Assembly (NCBI GenBank): GCA_023663465.1 | Contig: JAMPHJ010000003.1 | Span: 1 to 59,969 of the forward strand | DNA length: 59,969 nt | Source of the DNA: Muribaculaceae bacterium | GTDB lineage: Bacteria; Bacillota; Clostridia; Lachnospirales; Lachnospiraceae | Direction of reading: 5' to 3' | Part shown: positions 35,371 through 44,330 of the stretch, one piece after another | Numbering within the stretch: the stretch's first letter is position 1 | Layout of the letters: the number at the start of each line of letters is the position of its first letter | Program-made: the position numbers and the translations under genes | Notes under the pieces: generated by a model | Databases searched by the model: none | What the model saw: only the letters and a program-made list of their open reading frames with translations | Told to the model about the DNA's origin: nothing

Positions 35371-35399
35371 TTGACATAATCCCACAATTTCTATACTAT
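35371..35399 (+). promoter_or_regulatory. Promoter of the B-repeat surface protein
   Basis: Plus strand: perfect -35 TTGACA (35371-35376), 17-base spacer, -10 TACTAT (35394-35399). A perfect 7-bp inverted repeat ATACTAT-G-ATAGTAT (35393-35407) covers the -10 region and could be an operator. The leader is ~190 bases long and AT-rich. Confidence 0.6.
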
Positions 35400-35596
35400 G
35401 ATAGTATGATAGTAACAATATGAATTGAGTAAAAACTGATTCCACGATTCAGTTCAAATAGCACATGTTATTTTTCTATTTATACCATCTCAATTTTCTA
35501 GATCACTATTAATTTTTATTTTTACTATCTAATATTTCCACCTTTTAACACCTTTACACTATTAACACTTTCAACATGACAAGGAGGATGTTACTT

Positions 35597-38500
35597 ATGA
35601 GTTTTAAGAAAAAGAGTGTGGGCAGAATGTTATCTACATTCCTTGCCGCAGCAGTAATGGTCACCTCCGTGCCACAGTCTGTCCTGACTGTGAATGCAGC
35701 AGAAACTGCGGGAGCAGAAATTACCCCCCCCCAGTCAATAATTGCCACGGATACTGACACGCCAGACACAGAGCTTCCGACGGGAAATGATCCTCAAGAA
35801 GCGTCCGACCAAGGCGGTACTTCAGACACAGACGCCGGTACAGAAACCCCCGCAGAAAATTCGTCTGCGGATACAGCGCCGGATACAGATACTCCGACAG
35901 ATACGACCATCAATACGGATACTCCGGCTGATACGGCTACGGATATCCCGACTGATGCAACTACTGACACGGATAGTTCTGCAGATACGAATACTGACAA
36001 GGATATTCCAACAGAGCTTACCCCGGATACGGATACCCCGGCGGCTGATGAACCGACGACGTTTGTCGTCAATTTTGATGATAACGGGCATCCAGACGCC
36101 CACGGCGACGGCGAAAAACCTCAAATGAACAAATATGTTACGGCAGGCAGCAAACTTGTGGAAAGCGAAATGCCGAAACTTATCGATGCGGGATTCGTCT
36201 TAGACGGCTGGTACAAAGACCAATTATGCACCGAGCCGTGGGATTATGAAAATGATACGGTGACATCGGATATAACGCTGTATGCGAAATGGACAGCGGT
36301 TTATACCATTACTTTTGATTTGTACGGACATGGCATAACCGAAGAAACCGAAAAAAACGATGGGAAAATCATCAAAGAAAATATTCCCGCTGGCAGCAAG
36401 CTTATCGAAAGCGAAACGCCGATACCGACCCAGGCAGGATTTTTCTTTGAAGGCTGGTATAAAGATGAATTATGGACCGAACGGTGGGATTATGAAAATG
36501 ATACCGTAACAGAGGATTTGACCCTGTATGCATTATGGACTAAAAATTGTACCGTTACCTTTGATTTTGGCGAACATGGCGTTAAAGAAGGCGCCGACGG
36601 CACCCCTGAAAAAATCGGCACAATCATCAAGAAAGATATCCACTCCGGCGATCTGCTTGAACAAACCGACGATTTAAAACCCACCGAGGATGGATGGAAT
36701 TTTGAAGGCTGGTACAAAGACGAAACATTCACGCAGATATGGGATTTCAAGAAAGACTATGTAATAGAGGATATGACGCTGTATGCGAAGTGGGAAGATG
36801 TCGCTGGAAAATTTGTCGTTACCTTCAATTTATCAGGGCATGGTGTAAACTTCTTCCAATATATATCCTCTGACACCACTGACAATAAAATCGAGAAGCC
36901 GGAAACTCCGACTGCCTTTGGATACCTTTTTGAAAACTGGTACAAAGAAGAAGCTTGTACCACACCTTGGAATTTCGAGACAGATACAGTTACCGCGGAT
37001 ATTACTTTATACGCGAAATGGGACGAACGCTTCTATGACGTGACCTTCCAGTCAGAGCATGGCACTGTTCCTTCCCAAAAACAGGTCAAGGAAGGTGCAC
37101 TGATTGAACAAAGCGCTGACTTGCAGCTAACAGAATCTGGATTTAGTTTTGAAGGCTGGTACAAAGACGCCGAGCTGACCCAAAAATGGGATTTTGAACA
37201 GGATACGGTTTTGGAGCCAACCACCTTATACGCTAAGTGGTTAACGCTTTACACTGTCACCTTCAACCTGTCGGGACACGGTGAGGATATCATAAAGACT
37301 GATATCAAGGCTGGCAGTCTCTTAGACCCGGCTAGTATCTCTGTGCCCGCGGTAGATGGTTTTCACTTTGAAGGCTGGTATAAAGACGCCGAATTTAAAG
37401 AACAATGGAATTTCTATACAGATACGGTACAGAATAACATCACCCTATATGCGAAGTGGGAAGATGTCGCTGGAAAATTTGTCGTTACCTTTGATTTAAG
37501 AGAGCACGGTATGAATTTCTACAGCTATGTCAAGGCAGACAGCTTAGTGGAAAAACCGGAAGCCCCCACGGACGACGGCTGGATTTTCTTAGACTGGTAC
37601 GGCAACGAGGACTACACGGAAAAGTGGAATTTTGAAAAAGATAAGATAACGGAAGACACGACGCTGTATGCGAAGTGGAAAGAAGAAGAAACGCTCCAGG
37701 TTCAGCCGATAGAACCGCTGACCTATACTGGAAAAGCGTTAAAACCGACTGTCACCGTCTATATCGGCAATGAAGAATCACAGATGTTATTAAAAGCGGG
37801 CAAAGACTATAAAATCACCTATAAAAACAACAAACAGAGCAATGCCGCCACAGCAGAACAACTGAAAGCAAAAGGGGACTGGCTGGAAGATGTGGATACT
37901 CTGGAAGGCGGCAGCAGCGCCACGGGCGAGAGAGTTGCGGGCGGTTTTAACCCGTTGCTGCCCTATGTCCTCATCGAAGGCAAAGGAAACTATGAAGGGA
38001 AACTCTATGTGAATTTCGTCATCAGCCAGGTTGTCATCGGTGGGGTTGTCATTGATAATAACGGTAATGAAATCTCTCAGGAAGCCGCTGGCATTACGCT
38101 GAAATACAATGACCAGTTTGCTACCGGCAACTACAAAAAAGACCAGAAAACCATAACTTCCCTCAAATATAAGGCTGCCTTAAAAGAAGGCGCCGACTAT
38201 ACGGCAAGCATAGAAGGAGAAGGCGTAACGACCAACGGTTCCCTCATACCCAAAGACGCTCCAATCTTTAATACAGAGGACGGCGGCGGCACGCTCACGC
38301 TGACCATTACCGGCATCGGTAACTATACGGGCACGATTGTAAAGACTATTCTGGTAGGCGCCCAAAATCACCTGATGAAAAATGTCAAAATATCTCTGGG
38401 CAGCAAGTGTAAATCTAAAGTCTTCGATCCGACAGCATATCCAGAAGGCGTCAAGCTGACACCGGCATGGCAGGAAACCATAGAGGAACCAAAAGAAGAT

Positions 38501-40405
38501 AAAGACGGAAACCCTGTCGAGGATAGTAATGGTGATTACGTCATGGTCAAGAAGACCTACTATAAGCAATGGATTGACGGTCAGTGGGTGACAGCATCAG
38601 ACCTTGACTCTGAGGACCCAGAAACCGGCAACCTCATCAAAGGAAAACTTGACAAAAACAATGCCTATACCGTAAAGCAGGGAAACAACTGGCTTCAATA
38701 CGACGTGGACTTTGACGTCAGATATCTTAATAACACCGGCACAGGCACCGCTACCATGATTCTGGAAGGGAAAAATGGCTACATCGGCACGAAGAGCGTT
38801 ACTTTCAAGATTACCGGCAAAGCGTTCAACGGCAATACCGTAAAGATTGCCACCGATGAGGACGGAAACGGATGGGTTTCCAAAATGACCTATGACGGAA
38901 CCGAAAAGACCCAGTCTGTAACGCTGGTAACGAAAAAAGGCACTACGAGTTATGGCTGCGGTCTCGAAGCGGGCGAAGAGGAAGATGTATGGGATGACAA
39001 AAAAGATGATTATGTGACAAAAAAGCACAAACACAGCAAAGACTGCGACCCAACAGTAAATCCCGACCGTGTCTTCACGGAAGGAGCAGAGGGGGATTAT
39101 ACCGTCTCATACAAGAACAACGTAAACCGCGGAACCGCTACCGCCATTTTCACCGCAAATCCTTCTTCTGGTTATCAGGGCAGCTTTAAGAAAACCTTTA
39201 AAATCGTGGGTATCGACATGGCGGAGTTTATAAACTTTGAAAGCACAGAAGGCTCAATAGGACCGCAGTATACGGATAAAACCAGCGGAACGGATGAATA
39301 TGGGGATCCTATCACCATACCAGTCCTTCAGGGAACCCGATATTTGGAAGAAGACTTTCCGGTGCCTTATACAAGACTTGGTGCGACTTTCCATAATATT
39401 ATCCTGACGCATAAAGATACCAATGCCACCCTGACGTTGAACCAAGATTATACGATAAAGTATTCCAATAACAAAACCATTACGCCTGATAAAAAAACTC
39501 TACTATATAAAGAAAAAGTAGAGGACGACTGGGATGAAGATGGAAACGTAACAAAATGGCATTGGGAATACGAATATGAATATTCCCCGGACAAAGCCAA
39601 AATGGGCGTCCTAACCATCACCGGAAAGGGCAACTATACCGGGAAACTCACCATAAAATATGTCATTAGCAAAGGGGATTTTGATAATGAACACCTGCAG
39701 GTAGAGGTAGCACGTTCGGCATACAATCCGAATACAGCTTCCTATAAGCCCAAGGTCACCGTCAAAACTGAGAAAGATGGAACGCTTTCCGCTAAAGAAT
39801 ATACTGTTGAATATCACAACAATAAGAAAGCTGAAGTCAACGCATGGTGGAATGACCAAAATGGCAGCGCGCCAGCGCCCTATGTCACCGTCTCAGTCAA
39901 GAGTTCTTCCAAGTATGAAGACCTGACCAAAGACGAGGATGGCGAATACAATGCGCCTACCCAAAATGCAGACATGGAATTTTATAAAAACAAGCTGACG
40001 GCCAATAATCTCTATATTATCATTGATAATGATAATCCAAAAGAGCTTGTCTATACCGGCAGCCAGGTAACGAATGTCAGCGCGCGGGTTTACTACGGCG
40101 CCCCGGCAGCTGTTAAACAGGCAAAGAAAGCCAAAGTAACCAATAACCGGCTCCTTACTGCCCCTGTACCTGAAAACGGTGATTACAGCGGCGGATACGG
40201 ACTCACTCTGCTGACAGAAGCCACAGAAGGAATTGACGGAAATTACACAGTCACCTACGGTAAAAATAATACCGTCGGCAAGAACAAGGGAAGCATCACG
40301 ATTACCGGTCTGGGCGAATACGGCAGCAGCGTCACACAGAAATTCACGATTTACAAGAGCCCTGTTTCTTATCGGGTAACGCCGCTTGCAGAGCCGGAAG
40401 AATAG
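35597..40405 (+). CDS. Large secreted InlB B-repeat surface protein
   Basis: The ~1602-residue protein has a signal peptide (MSFKKKSVGRMLS..., cleavage near VNAA), a ~100-residue Thr/Asp/Pro-rich low-complexity stalk, seven InlB-type B-repeats (about residues 155-700; units of ~75 residues starting with VTF and ending in TLYAKW), and ~900 residues of Ig-like repeats (KPTVTV, DYTVSYKNN, GNYTGK motifs). One segment has a Cys...His-x-His...Cys arrangement (YGCGLE...KHKHSKDC). No LPXTG, SLH or choline-binding anchor is visible, so retention at the surface is unexplained. ATG at 35597 has AAGGAGG nine bases upstream; the earlier ATG overlaps that site. A run of nine C lies 127 bases into the gene. 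Probable role: adhesion or cell-cell contact. Confidence 0.88.
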   Translation: MSFKKKSVGRMLSTFLAAAVMVTSVPQSVLTVNAAETAGAEITPPQSIIATDTDTPDTELPTGNDPQEASDQGGTSDTDAGTETPAENSSADTAPDTDTPTDTTINTDTPADTATDIPTDATTDTDSSADTNTDKDIPTELTPDTDTPAADEPTTFVVNFDDNGHPDAHGDGEKPQMNKYVTAGSKLVESEMPKLIDAGFVLDGWYKDQLCTEPWDYENDTVTSDITLYAKWTAVYTITFDLYGHGITEETEKNDGKIIKENIPAGSKLIESETPIPTQAGFFFEGWYKDELWTERWDYENDTVTEDLTLYALWTKNCTVTFDFGEHGVKEGADGTPEKIGTIIKKDIHSGDLLEQTDDLKPTEDGWNFEGWYKDETFTQIWDFKKDYVIEDMTLYAKWEDVAGKFVVTFNLSGHGVNFFQYISSDTTDNKIEKPETPTAFGYLFENWYKEEACTTPWNFETDTVTADITLYAKWDERFYDVTFQSEHGTVPSQKQVKEGALIEQSADLQLTESGFSFEGWYKDAELTQKWDFEQDTVLEPTTLYAKWLTLYTVTFNLSGHGEDIIKTDIKAGSLLDPASISVPAVDGFHFEGWYKDAEFKEQWNFYTDTVQNNITLYAKWEDVAGKFVVTFDLREHGMNFYSYVKADSLVEKPEAPTDDGWIFLDWYGNEDYTEKWNFEKDKITEDTTLYAKWKEEETLQVQPIEPLTYTGKALKPTVTVYIGNEESQMLLKAGKDYKITYKNNKQSNAATAEQLKAKGDWLEDVDTLEGGSSATGERVAGGFNPLLPYVLIEGKGNYEGKLYVNFVISQVVIGGVVIDNNGNEISQEAAGITLKYNDQFATGNYKKDQKTITSLKYKAALKEGADYTASIEGEGVTTNGSLIPKDAPIFNTEDGGGTLTLTITGIGNYTGTIVKTILVGAQNHLMKNVKISLGSKCKSKVFDPTAYPEGVKLTPAWQETIEEPKEDKDGNPVEDSNGDYVMVKKTYYKQWIDGQWVTASDLDSEDPETGNLIKGKLDKNNAYTVKQGNNWLQYDVDFDVRYLNNTGTGTATMILEGKNGYIGTKSVTFKITGKAFNGNTVKIATDEDGNGWVSKMTYDGTEKTQSVTLVTKKGTTSYGCGLEAGEEEDVWDDKKDDYVTKKHKHSKDCDPTVNPDRVFTEGAEGDYTVSYKNNVNRGTATAIFTANPSSGYQGSFKKTFKIVGIDMAEFINFESTEGSIGPQYTDKTSGTDEYGDPITIPVLQGTRYLEEDFPVPYTRLGATFHNIILTHKDTNATLTLNQDYTIKYSNNKTITPDKKTLLYKEKVEDDWDEDGNVTKWHWEYEYEYSPDKAKMGVLTITGKGNYTGKLTIKYVISKGDFDNEHLQVEVARSAYNPNTASYKPKVTVKTEKDGTLSAKEYTVEYHNNKKAEVNAWWNDQNGSAPAPYVTVSVKSSSKYEDLTKDEDGEYNAPTQNADMEFYKNKLTANNLYIIIDNDNPKELVYTGSQVTNVSARVYYGAPAAVKQAKKAKVTNNRLLTAPVPENGDYSGGYGLTLLTEATEGIDGNYTVTYGKNNTVGKNKGSITITGLGEYGSSVTQKFTIYKSPVSYRVTPLAEPEE
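35724..35732 (+). repeat. Nine-base poly-C tract in the 5' coding region
   Basis: A (C)9 run encodes Thr-Pro-Pro just after the signal peptide of the B-repeat protein. Runs of this length are prone to slipped-strand mispairing; any change other than a multiple of three would end translation early. Confidence 0.7.
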
Positions 40406-40425
40406 AGAAATAAGTAAAGATATCC

Positions 40426-40462
40426 TAATCCCCGTTTGTCCGCAAAAGGCAGACGGGGATTA
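40426..40462 (+). terminator. Strong hairpin after the B-repeat gene
   Basis: TAATCCCCGT pairs with ACGGGGATTA (with a G-T-containing extension) around a short loop, 20 bases after the stop codon. The base sequence after it is AAAACTG on the plus strand, without a T-run, so it may protect the 3' end or terminate poorly. Confidence 0.5.
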
Positions 40463-40544
40463 AAACTGCGCTGTACAACAGCCGCCAAACATGTTAAGAT
40501 AATGAATATAGCAAAAGATATCGCATACAAGAATCGAGGTTTCT

Positions 40545-42101
40545 ATGAAAAAAATATTGATTATCGGCGCAGGTCCCGCCGGTCTGACCGCTGCCTACGA
40601 ACTACTGAAACAAAGCAAAGAATACGAAGTCGTTGTTTTTGAAGAAAGCGAAGCCATGGGCGGCATTTCCAAAACGGTAAACTATAAGGGCAACCGCATG
40701 GATATGGGCGGACACCGCTTTTTTTCCAAAGTGCCAGAGGTCAATGAATGGTGGAACAATATGCTGCCACTGCAAGGCGCTCCCACTTATGACGACATCG
40801 TTTTAGGGCGCGAAATGACGCTGACTCCCGGCGGTCCCGACCCGGAAGAAGTAGACAGGGTTATGCTCCGCAGACACCGGGTATCCCGTATTTATTTCAA
40901 CAAAAAGTTTTTCGACTATCCGATTTCCTTTAAATTTGAAACGTTTAAAAACATGGGTTTAATCGCTACGCTGGAAGCCGGATTCAGTTATCTTGCATCG
41001 CTTTTACACAAGCGCAAGGAAAATTCCTTAGAGGACTTCTACATCAACCGCTTCGGCAAGAAGCTTTACTCCATGTTCTTTGAATATTACACGGAAAACC
41101 TCTGGGGCAGACACCCCCGTGAAATCGCTCCCGACTGGGGCACACAGCGCGTAAAAGGGCTTTCCATTCTGACGATTATCAAAGACGTGTTCGGAAAAAT
41201 GCTGCCCGGCAAAGAAAACCGGGAAGTAGAAACCTCTCTGATTGAAGAATTCAGCTACCCCAAGCTGGGACCGGGGCAGTTATGGGAAGTGACCGCAGAA
41301 GAAATCAGGAAACTCGGCGGCGTCATCCTCACCAACAGCAAAGTTACCGGCTTTCATAAAAATGCGGACAACCAAATTACGTCCCTGACCTATGAAAAAG
41401 ATGGGGAACAAATCACAATGGAAGGCGATATTTTCATCTCTTCCATGCCCATCAAGGATCTGGTTGCCGGTATGAACGATGTGCCGAAACGCCCCGCACA
41501 GATTGCCGCCGGGCTTCCTTACCGCGACTATATGACCGTAGGCGTCCTGCTTCCGAAGCTGAATCTGAAAAACAAAACAAAGTTTAAGACCATCGGCAAC
41601 ATCGTGCCCGACTGCTGGGTTTACGTCCAGGACCGCTCCGTACAACTGGGACGTTTCCAGATTTATAACAACTGGTCCCCTTATATGATTAAAGATTTGA
41701 CGCACACCGTCTGGATTGGTCTGGAATATTTCGTCAATGAAGGGGATAAATACTGGAACATGTCCGATAAGAAATTTACCGCTTTCGCCGTCAGGGAAAT
41801 GGTAAAAATGGGCTTAATCGATAGTCCGAAAGACGTGCTGGACTCCCATGTGGAACGGGTGAAAAAAGCATATCCCGCTTATTTTGACACTTATAAAGAT
41901 ATCGACGTCTTAGTAGATTACTTAAAAACCATCGACAATCTCTATTGTGTCGGACGCAACGGGCAGCACCGTTACAACAACATCGACCACTCCATGATGA
42001 CTTCTTTTGAAACCGTCAAAAATATCCTTGGCGGCGTCAAGAATAAAGATAATATCTGGAATGTCAATACGGAAAAGGGATATCATGAGGATAATAAGTA
42101 G
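40545..42101 (+). CDS. FAD-dependent amine-oxidase/UDP-galactopyranose-mutase-like oxidoreductase
   Basis: The 518-residue protein has the FAD/NAD dinucleotide motif [15 protein letters not shown] at the N-terminus, [13 protein letters not shown] and GGHRFFSK, which is the pattern of the COG1232/flavin-containing amine oxidase group that includes UDP-galactopyranose mutase-like proteins. The C-terminal [21 protein letters not shown] forms the flavin-proximal region. It may rearrange or oxidise a nucleotide sugar or lipid-linked sugar used by the neighbouring glycan genes. GAGG lies five bases before the ATG. It is flanked by terminators, so it is a single-gene unit. The substrate is not known. 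Confidence 0.8.
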   Translation: MKKILIIGAGPAGLTAAYELLKQSKEYEVVVFEESEAMGGISKTVNYKGNRMDMGGHRFFSKVPEVNEWWNNMLPLQGAPTYDDIVLGREMTLTPGGPDPEEVDRVMLRRHRVSRIYFNKKFFDYPISFKFETFKNMGLIATLEAGFSYLASLLHKRKENSLEDFYINRFGKKLYSMFFEYYTENLWGRHPREIAPDWGTQRVKGLSILTIIKDVFGKMLPGKENREVETSLIEEFSYPKLGPGQLWEVTAEEIRKLGGVILTNSKVTGFHKNADNQITSLTYEKDGEQITMEGDIFISSMPIKDLVAGMNDVPKRPAQIAAGLPYRDYMTVGVLLPKLNLKNKTKFKTIGNIVPDCWVYVQDRSVQLGRFQIYNNWSPYMIKDLTHTVWIGLEYFVNEGDKYWNMSDKKFTAFAVREMVKMGLIDSPKDVLDSHVERVKKAYPAYFDTYKDIDVLVDYLKTIDNLYCVGRNGQHRYNNIDHSMMTSFETVKNILGGVKNKDNIWNVNTEKGYHEDNK

Positions 42102-42106
42102 AAAAA

Positions 42107-42136
42107 GAAAGCGTGGGTGAAACCACCTGCGCTTTT
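42107..42136. terminator. Bidirectional terminator between convergent genes
   Basis: AAAGCG...GGTG pairs with CACC...CGCTTT; TTTTTAT follows on the plus strand, and TTTCTTTTTC on the minus strand. It lies between stop codons at 42101 and 42146. Confidence 0.75.
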
Positions 42137-42145
42137 TATATGCCC

Positions 42146-43174
42146 TTATCTAACCCCTTCTTCCAACGCCGCCTCTATCACTTCCTCAACCAGCTTCATC
42201 CCTTCCGGCTTAAAATGCACACCGTCCGTAATATATTGATGCATATTCTCAATCGTAATGCCGCACTCCTCCAAGTCGATGACAGCACAGTTTTTTGCTT
42301 CGGCAATGATTTTAATCTGTCTGCTGTAATCTTCCGCTGTCATGCCTAGTTTATTTTCAAGCGTTACAAAGGGCTGCTTGTCATTTCCCCAATCCCCGAT
42401 TTGGGTTAACGTACAACAGAAAATCTGGGAACTTGGATACTGCGCCTGCAGCTTATCCAGCATCAGGCAATAGGCGTCGCTAAAATTCTCGATAACGCCC
42501 TCTTCCACGATATCCGTCCCGTCATTGTCCCCTATCGGCACGCTTATGAGCAAATCATTGGTTCCCATATAGACGATGATGATATCCGGCCAGACCCCGC
42601 CGCCGCACAAATCGCCGATGCGGTAATCGCTGCACCCATACTTAGGGTCGTCCGTACTCAGGGAATCCCCCACACAGGTGCTTCCGGCACTGGAACCATT
42701 TACACATAGCTCCAGACCCGTATGTTTCAAGAGGATATCCCACCAAGTCTGACTAATGTCCGTCAATTCCCCGTTTCTCGGAAAAAAGTCTACATATCCG
42801 CCCGGAATCCAGCCTTCGTAAGTAGAAAGGCTGTCCCCTAAGATAGAGAGGGTCTTTCCTGCCATTTTCTCTGTTATTTCCTCCCGCTGCGTCTGATTCG
42901 TCTGCGATGCATCTTCGCCATCGGCATTCTTTTTCTGACTACCGTCCGAAGCGCCATCGGTATTTCCTTCTCCACTGCTTTCCAAACCGCCGTCAGCACT
43001 TTCCGACGCAGACAACTCTTGCGCCTGTGTTCCATCCTCTGTCTGCGCCTGCTCCGTATCATTTCCCGCCGTTTCTTCCTGTACGCCGCACGCCGATACC
43101 GCAAAACATAAAAGAATTCCCAGCAAGGCACAGCAACATTTACAGCATTTTCTTCTGATTGTATTTTTCCTCAC
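42146..43174 (-). CDS. SGNH/GDSL-family lipoprotein
   Basis: The 342-residue protein has a lipoprotein signal (hydrophobic stretch, then lipobox VSAC at about residue 27-30), a Glu/Ala/Asp-rich stalk (about 32-105) and an SGNH hydrolase domain. Block I ILGDSLSTYEGW has the nucleophile Ser, VYMGTNDL is block III and DGVHFKPEGM carries the D-x-x-H pair, so all catalytic residues are present. It is probably an esterase or acyltransferase acting on surface sugars. The start is GTG with AGGGG eight bases upstream. It lies 30 bases downstream of the radical SAM gene, likely in the same transcript, and ends at a shared terminator. Confidence 0.87.
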   Translation of the reverse strand: MRKNTIRRKCCKCCCALLGILLCFAVSACGVQEETAGNDTEQAQTEDGTQAQELSASESADGGLESSGEGNTDGASDGSQKKNADGEDASQTNQTQREEITEKMAGKTLSILGDSLSTYEGWIPGGYVDFFPRNGELTDISQTWWDILLKHTGLELCVNGSSAGSTCVGDSLSTDDPKYGCSDYRIGDLCGGGVWPDIIIVYMGTNDLLISVPIGDNDGTDIVEEGVIENFSDAYCLMLDKLQAQYPSSQIFCCTLTQIGDWGNDKQPFVTLENKLGMTAEDYSRQIKIIAEAKNCAVIDLEECGITIENMHQYITDGVHFKPEGMKLVEEVIEAALEEGVR

Positions 43175-43204
43175 GGTGATAACCCCTGTCCCTTTCGCAA
43201 CCGC

Positions 43205-44191
43205 CTATTTTTTCTTCTTGAATACGGACTGTCTTGCACCATGCATCTTCTCGTGATGCTTGAGCACATCGTCCACTGCGTCCATCCGCAGTCCGGCATC
43301 TATGAAGTCGCAGTTTTTACAGAACGGATAATTCTGTCTGCCATCTTTTACCGCATCCCGCAGCTCCTGATATTTCTGACTGTTCCAGCCTTCTTTCAGG
43401 GGCACTTCATGTAAATTGGCGAGGTCGGTCACTTCAAAATTGTCACAGCAGCAGATACCGAGTTTTCCATTCGGCATAATCCACATATCCGTATAAGGCA
43501 TCAGACAGGTTTCTTTGATGATTTTCCCCTTCGACTGCTTATTCGGCGCACTTCCCGCCCGGTTGGTCAATACTTCTTTCAGATACCGTATCTGTATCAG
43601 GATATCCACATCTTTGAACTCTTCCGGGTGTTTCATGACGTATTTATAAATCTTCTGGATATTCTCATGCAGCTTCATATCCAAACAATAGTTATTGATA
43701 ATCAGCTGGTCGATATAAGGCACAATCGCCTTGACTTTGGGGATATCCAGCAGCAATCCGTTCGTAGACATGAAGATAAAAGCGTCCGGCAGCTGCTCCC
43801 TGGCATACTTATGAAATTCCACAATTCGCTTATCCAGCCACGGTTCGTTATTGCCATACAGCGTAAGATGCCCTTTATATCCCCAATCCCGTAACTGATC
43901 GATGATGGAATAATAAATCTCATCCGGCATCTTCATATAAGGACGTTTTTCCGCATGGATATTGGCAGTACAAAACTCGCAGGTACTGTTGCAGCGGTTT
44001 ACCGTCTCCAAATTAACGATAAGCGGATGGGGCGCTTCTTTCTGACTGTAAAAATAATCGATATACTGTTTCTGCTGTTTTCTCCTCGTCAGAAACTGTA
44101 ATTTCAAATAGCTCTCGGTTGACAGTCTAGGCAGGTATTTTCTGGCGTTCCAGCCAAGCGCTCCTCCAAAATTGTGTACTCTGATTGGCAT
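43205..44191 (-). CDS. Radical SAM/SPASM-type enzyme
   Basis: The ~328-residue protein has the 4Fe-4S cluster motif CNSTCEFC (Cx3Cx2C), YGNNEPWLDKR and a C-terminal cysteine-rich region (CLMPY...GICCC...CKNC) that resembles a SPASM/twitch auxiliary cluster site. Such enzymes perform radical chemistry on sugars, peptides or lipids. AAGGAGAG lies seven bases before the ATG at 44191, better than the longer reading to 44218. The stop codon TAG at 43205-43207 is the outer end of a sequence matching the MITE-like repeat tip. It lies between the DUF6044 gene and an SGNH lipoprotein and may modify a polymer precursor; the true substrate is not evident. Confidence 0.83.
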   Translation of the reverse strand: MPIRVHNFGGALGWNARKYLPRLSTESYLKLQFLTRRKQQKQYIDYFYSQKEAPHPLIVNLETVNRCNSTCEFCTANIHAEKRPYMKMPDEIYYSIIDQLRDWGYKGHLTLYGNNEPWLDKRIVEFHKYAREQLPDAFIFMSTNGLLLDIPKVKAIVPYIDQLIINNYCLDMKLHENIQKIYKYVMKHPEEFKDVDILIQIRYLKEVLTNRAGSAPNKQSKGKIIKETCLMPYTDMWIMPNGKLGICCCDNFEVTDLANLHEVPLKEGWNSQKYQELRDAVKDGRQNYPFCKNCDFIDAGLRMDAVDDVLKHHEKMHGARQSVFKKKK

Positions 44192-44229
44192 AATATTCTC
44201 TCCTTTATCCTTGTTCAATTATCCTTAAT

Positions 44230-44302
44230 TAGATAATTACAAAACTATGATTTGCAGCCGTCCGTTGTACACATTCTGGAGCTTTCGTTTTGCAATTACC
44301 TA
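44230..44302 (-). repeat. MITE-like repeat, copy C (internally deleted, 73 bp)
   Basis: Both termini of the family are present (TAGATAATTACAAAACTATG at left; TTTTGCAATTACCTA at right) together with GCAGCCGTCCGTTGTACA from the left arm, but the ~130-base core is missing. It lies between the DUF6044 and radical SAM genes, ending ~40 bases before the radical SAM ATG. Confidence 0.65.
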
Positions 44303-44330
44303 CTATCCCTAACAAATTTCCCTACTAAGT

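Noticed and set aside
40300-40405. Sortase anchor on the B-repeat protein
   Set aside because: The C-terminus lacks LPXTG, a hydrophobic helix and a basic tail.
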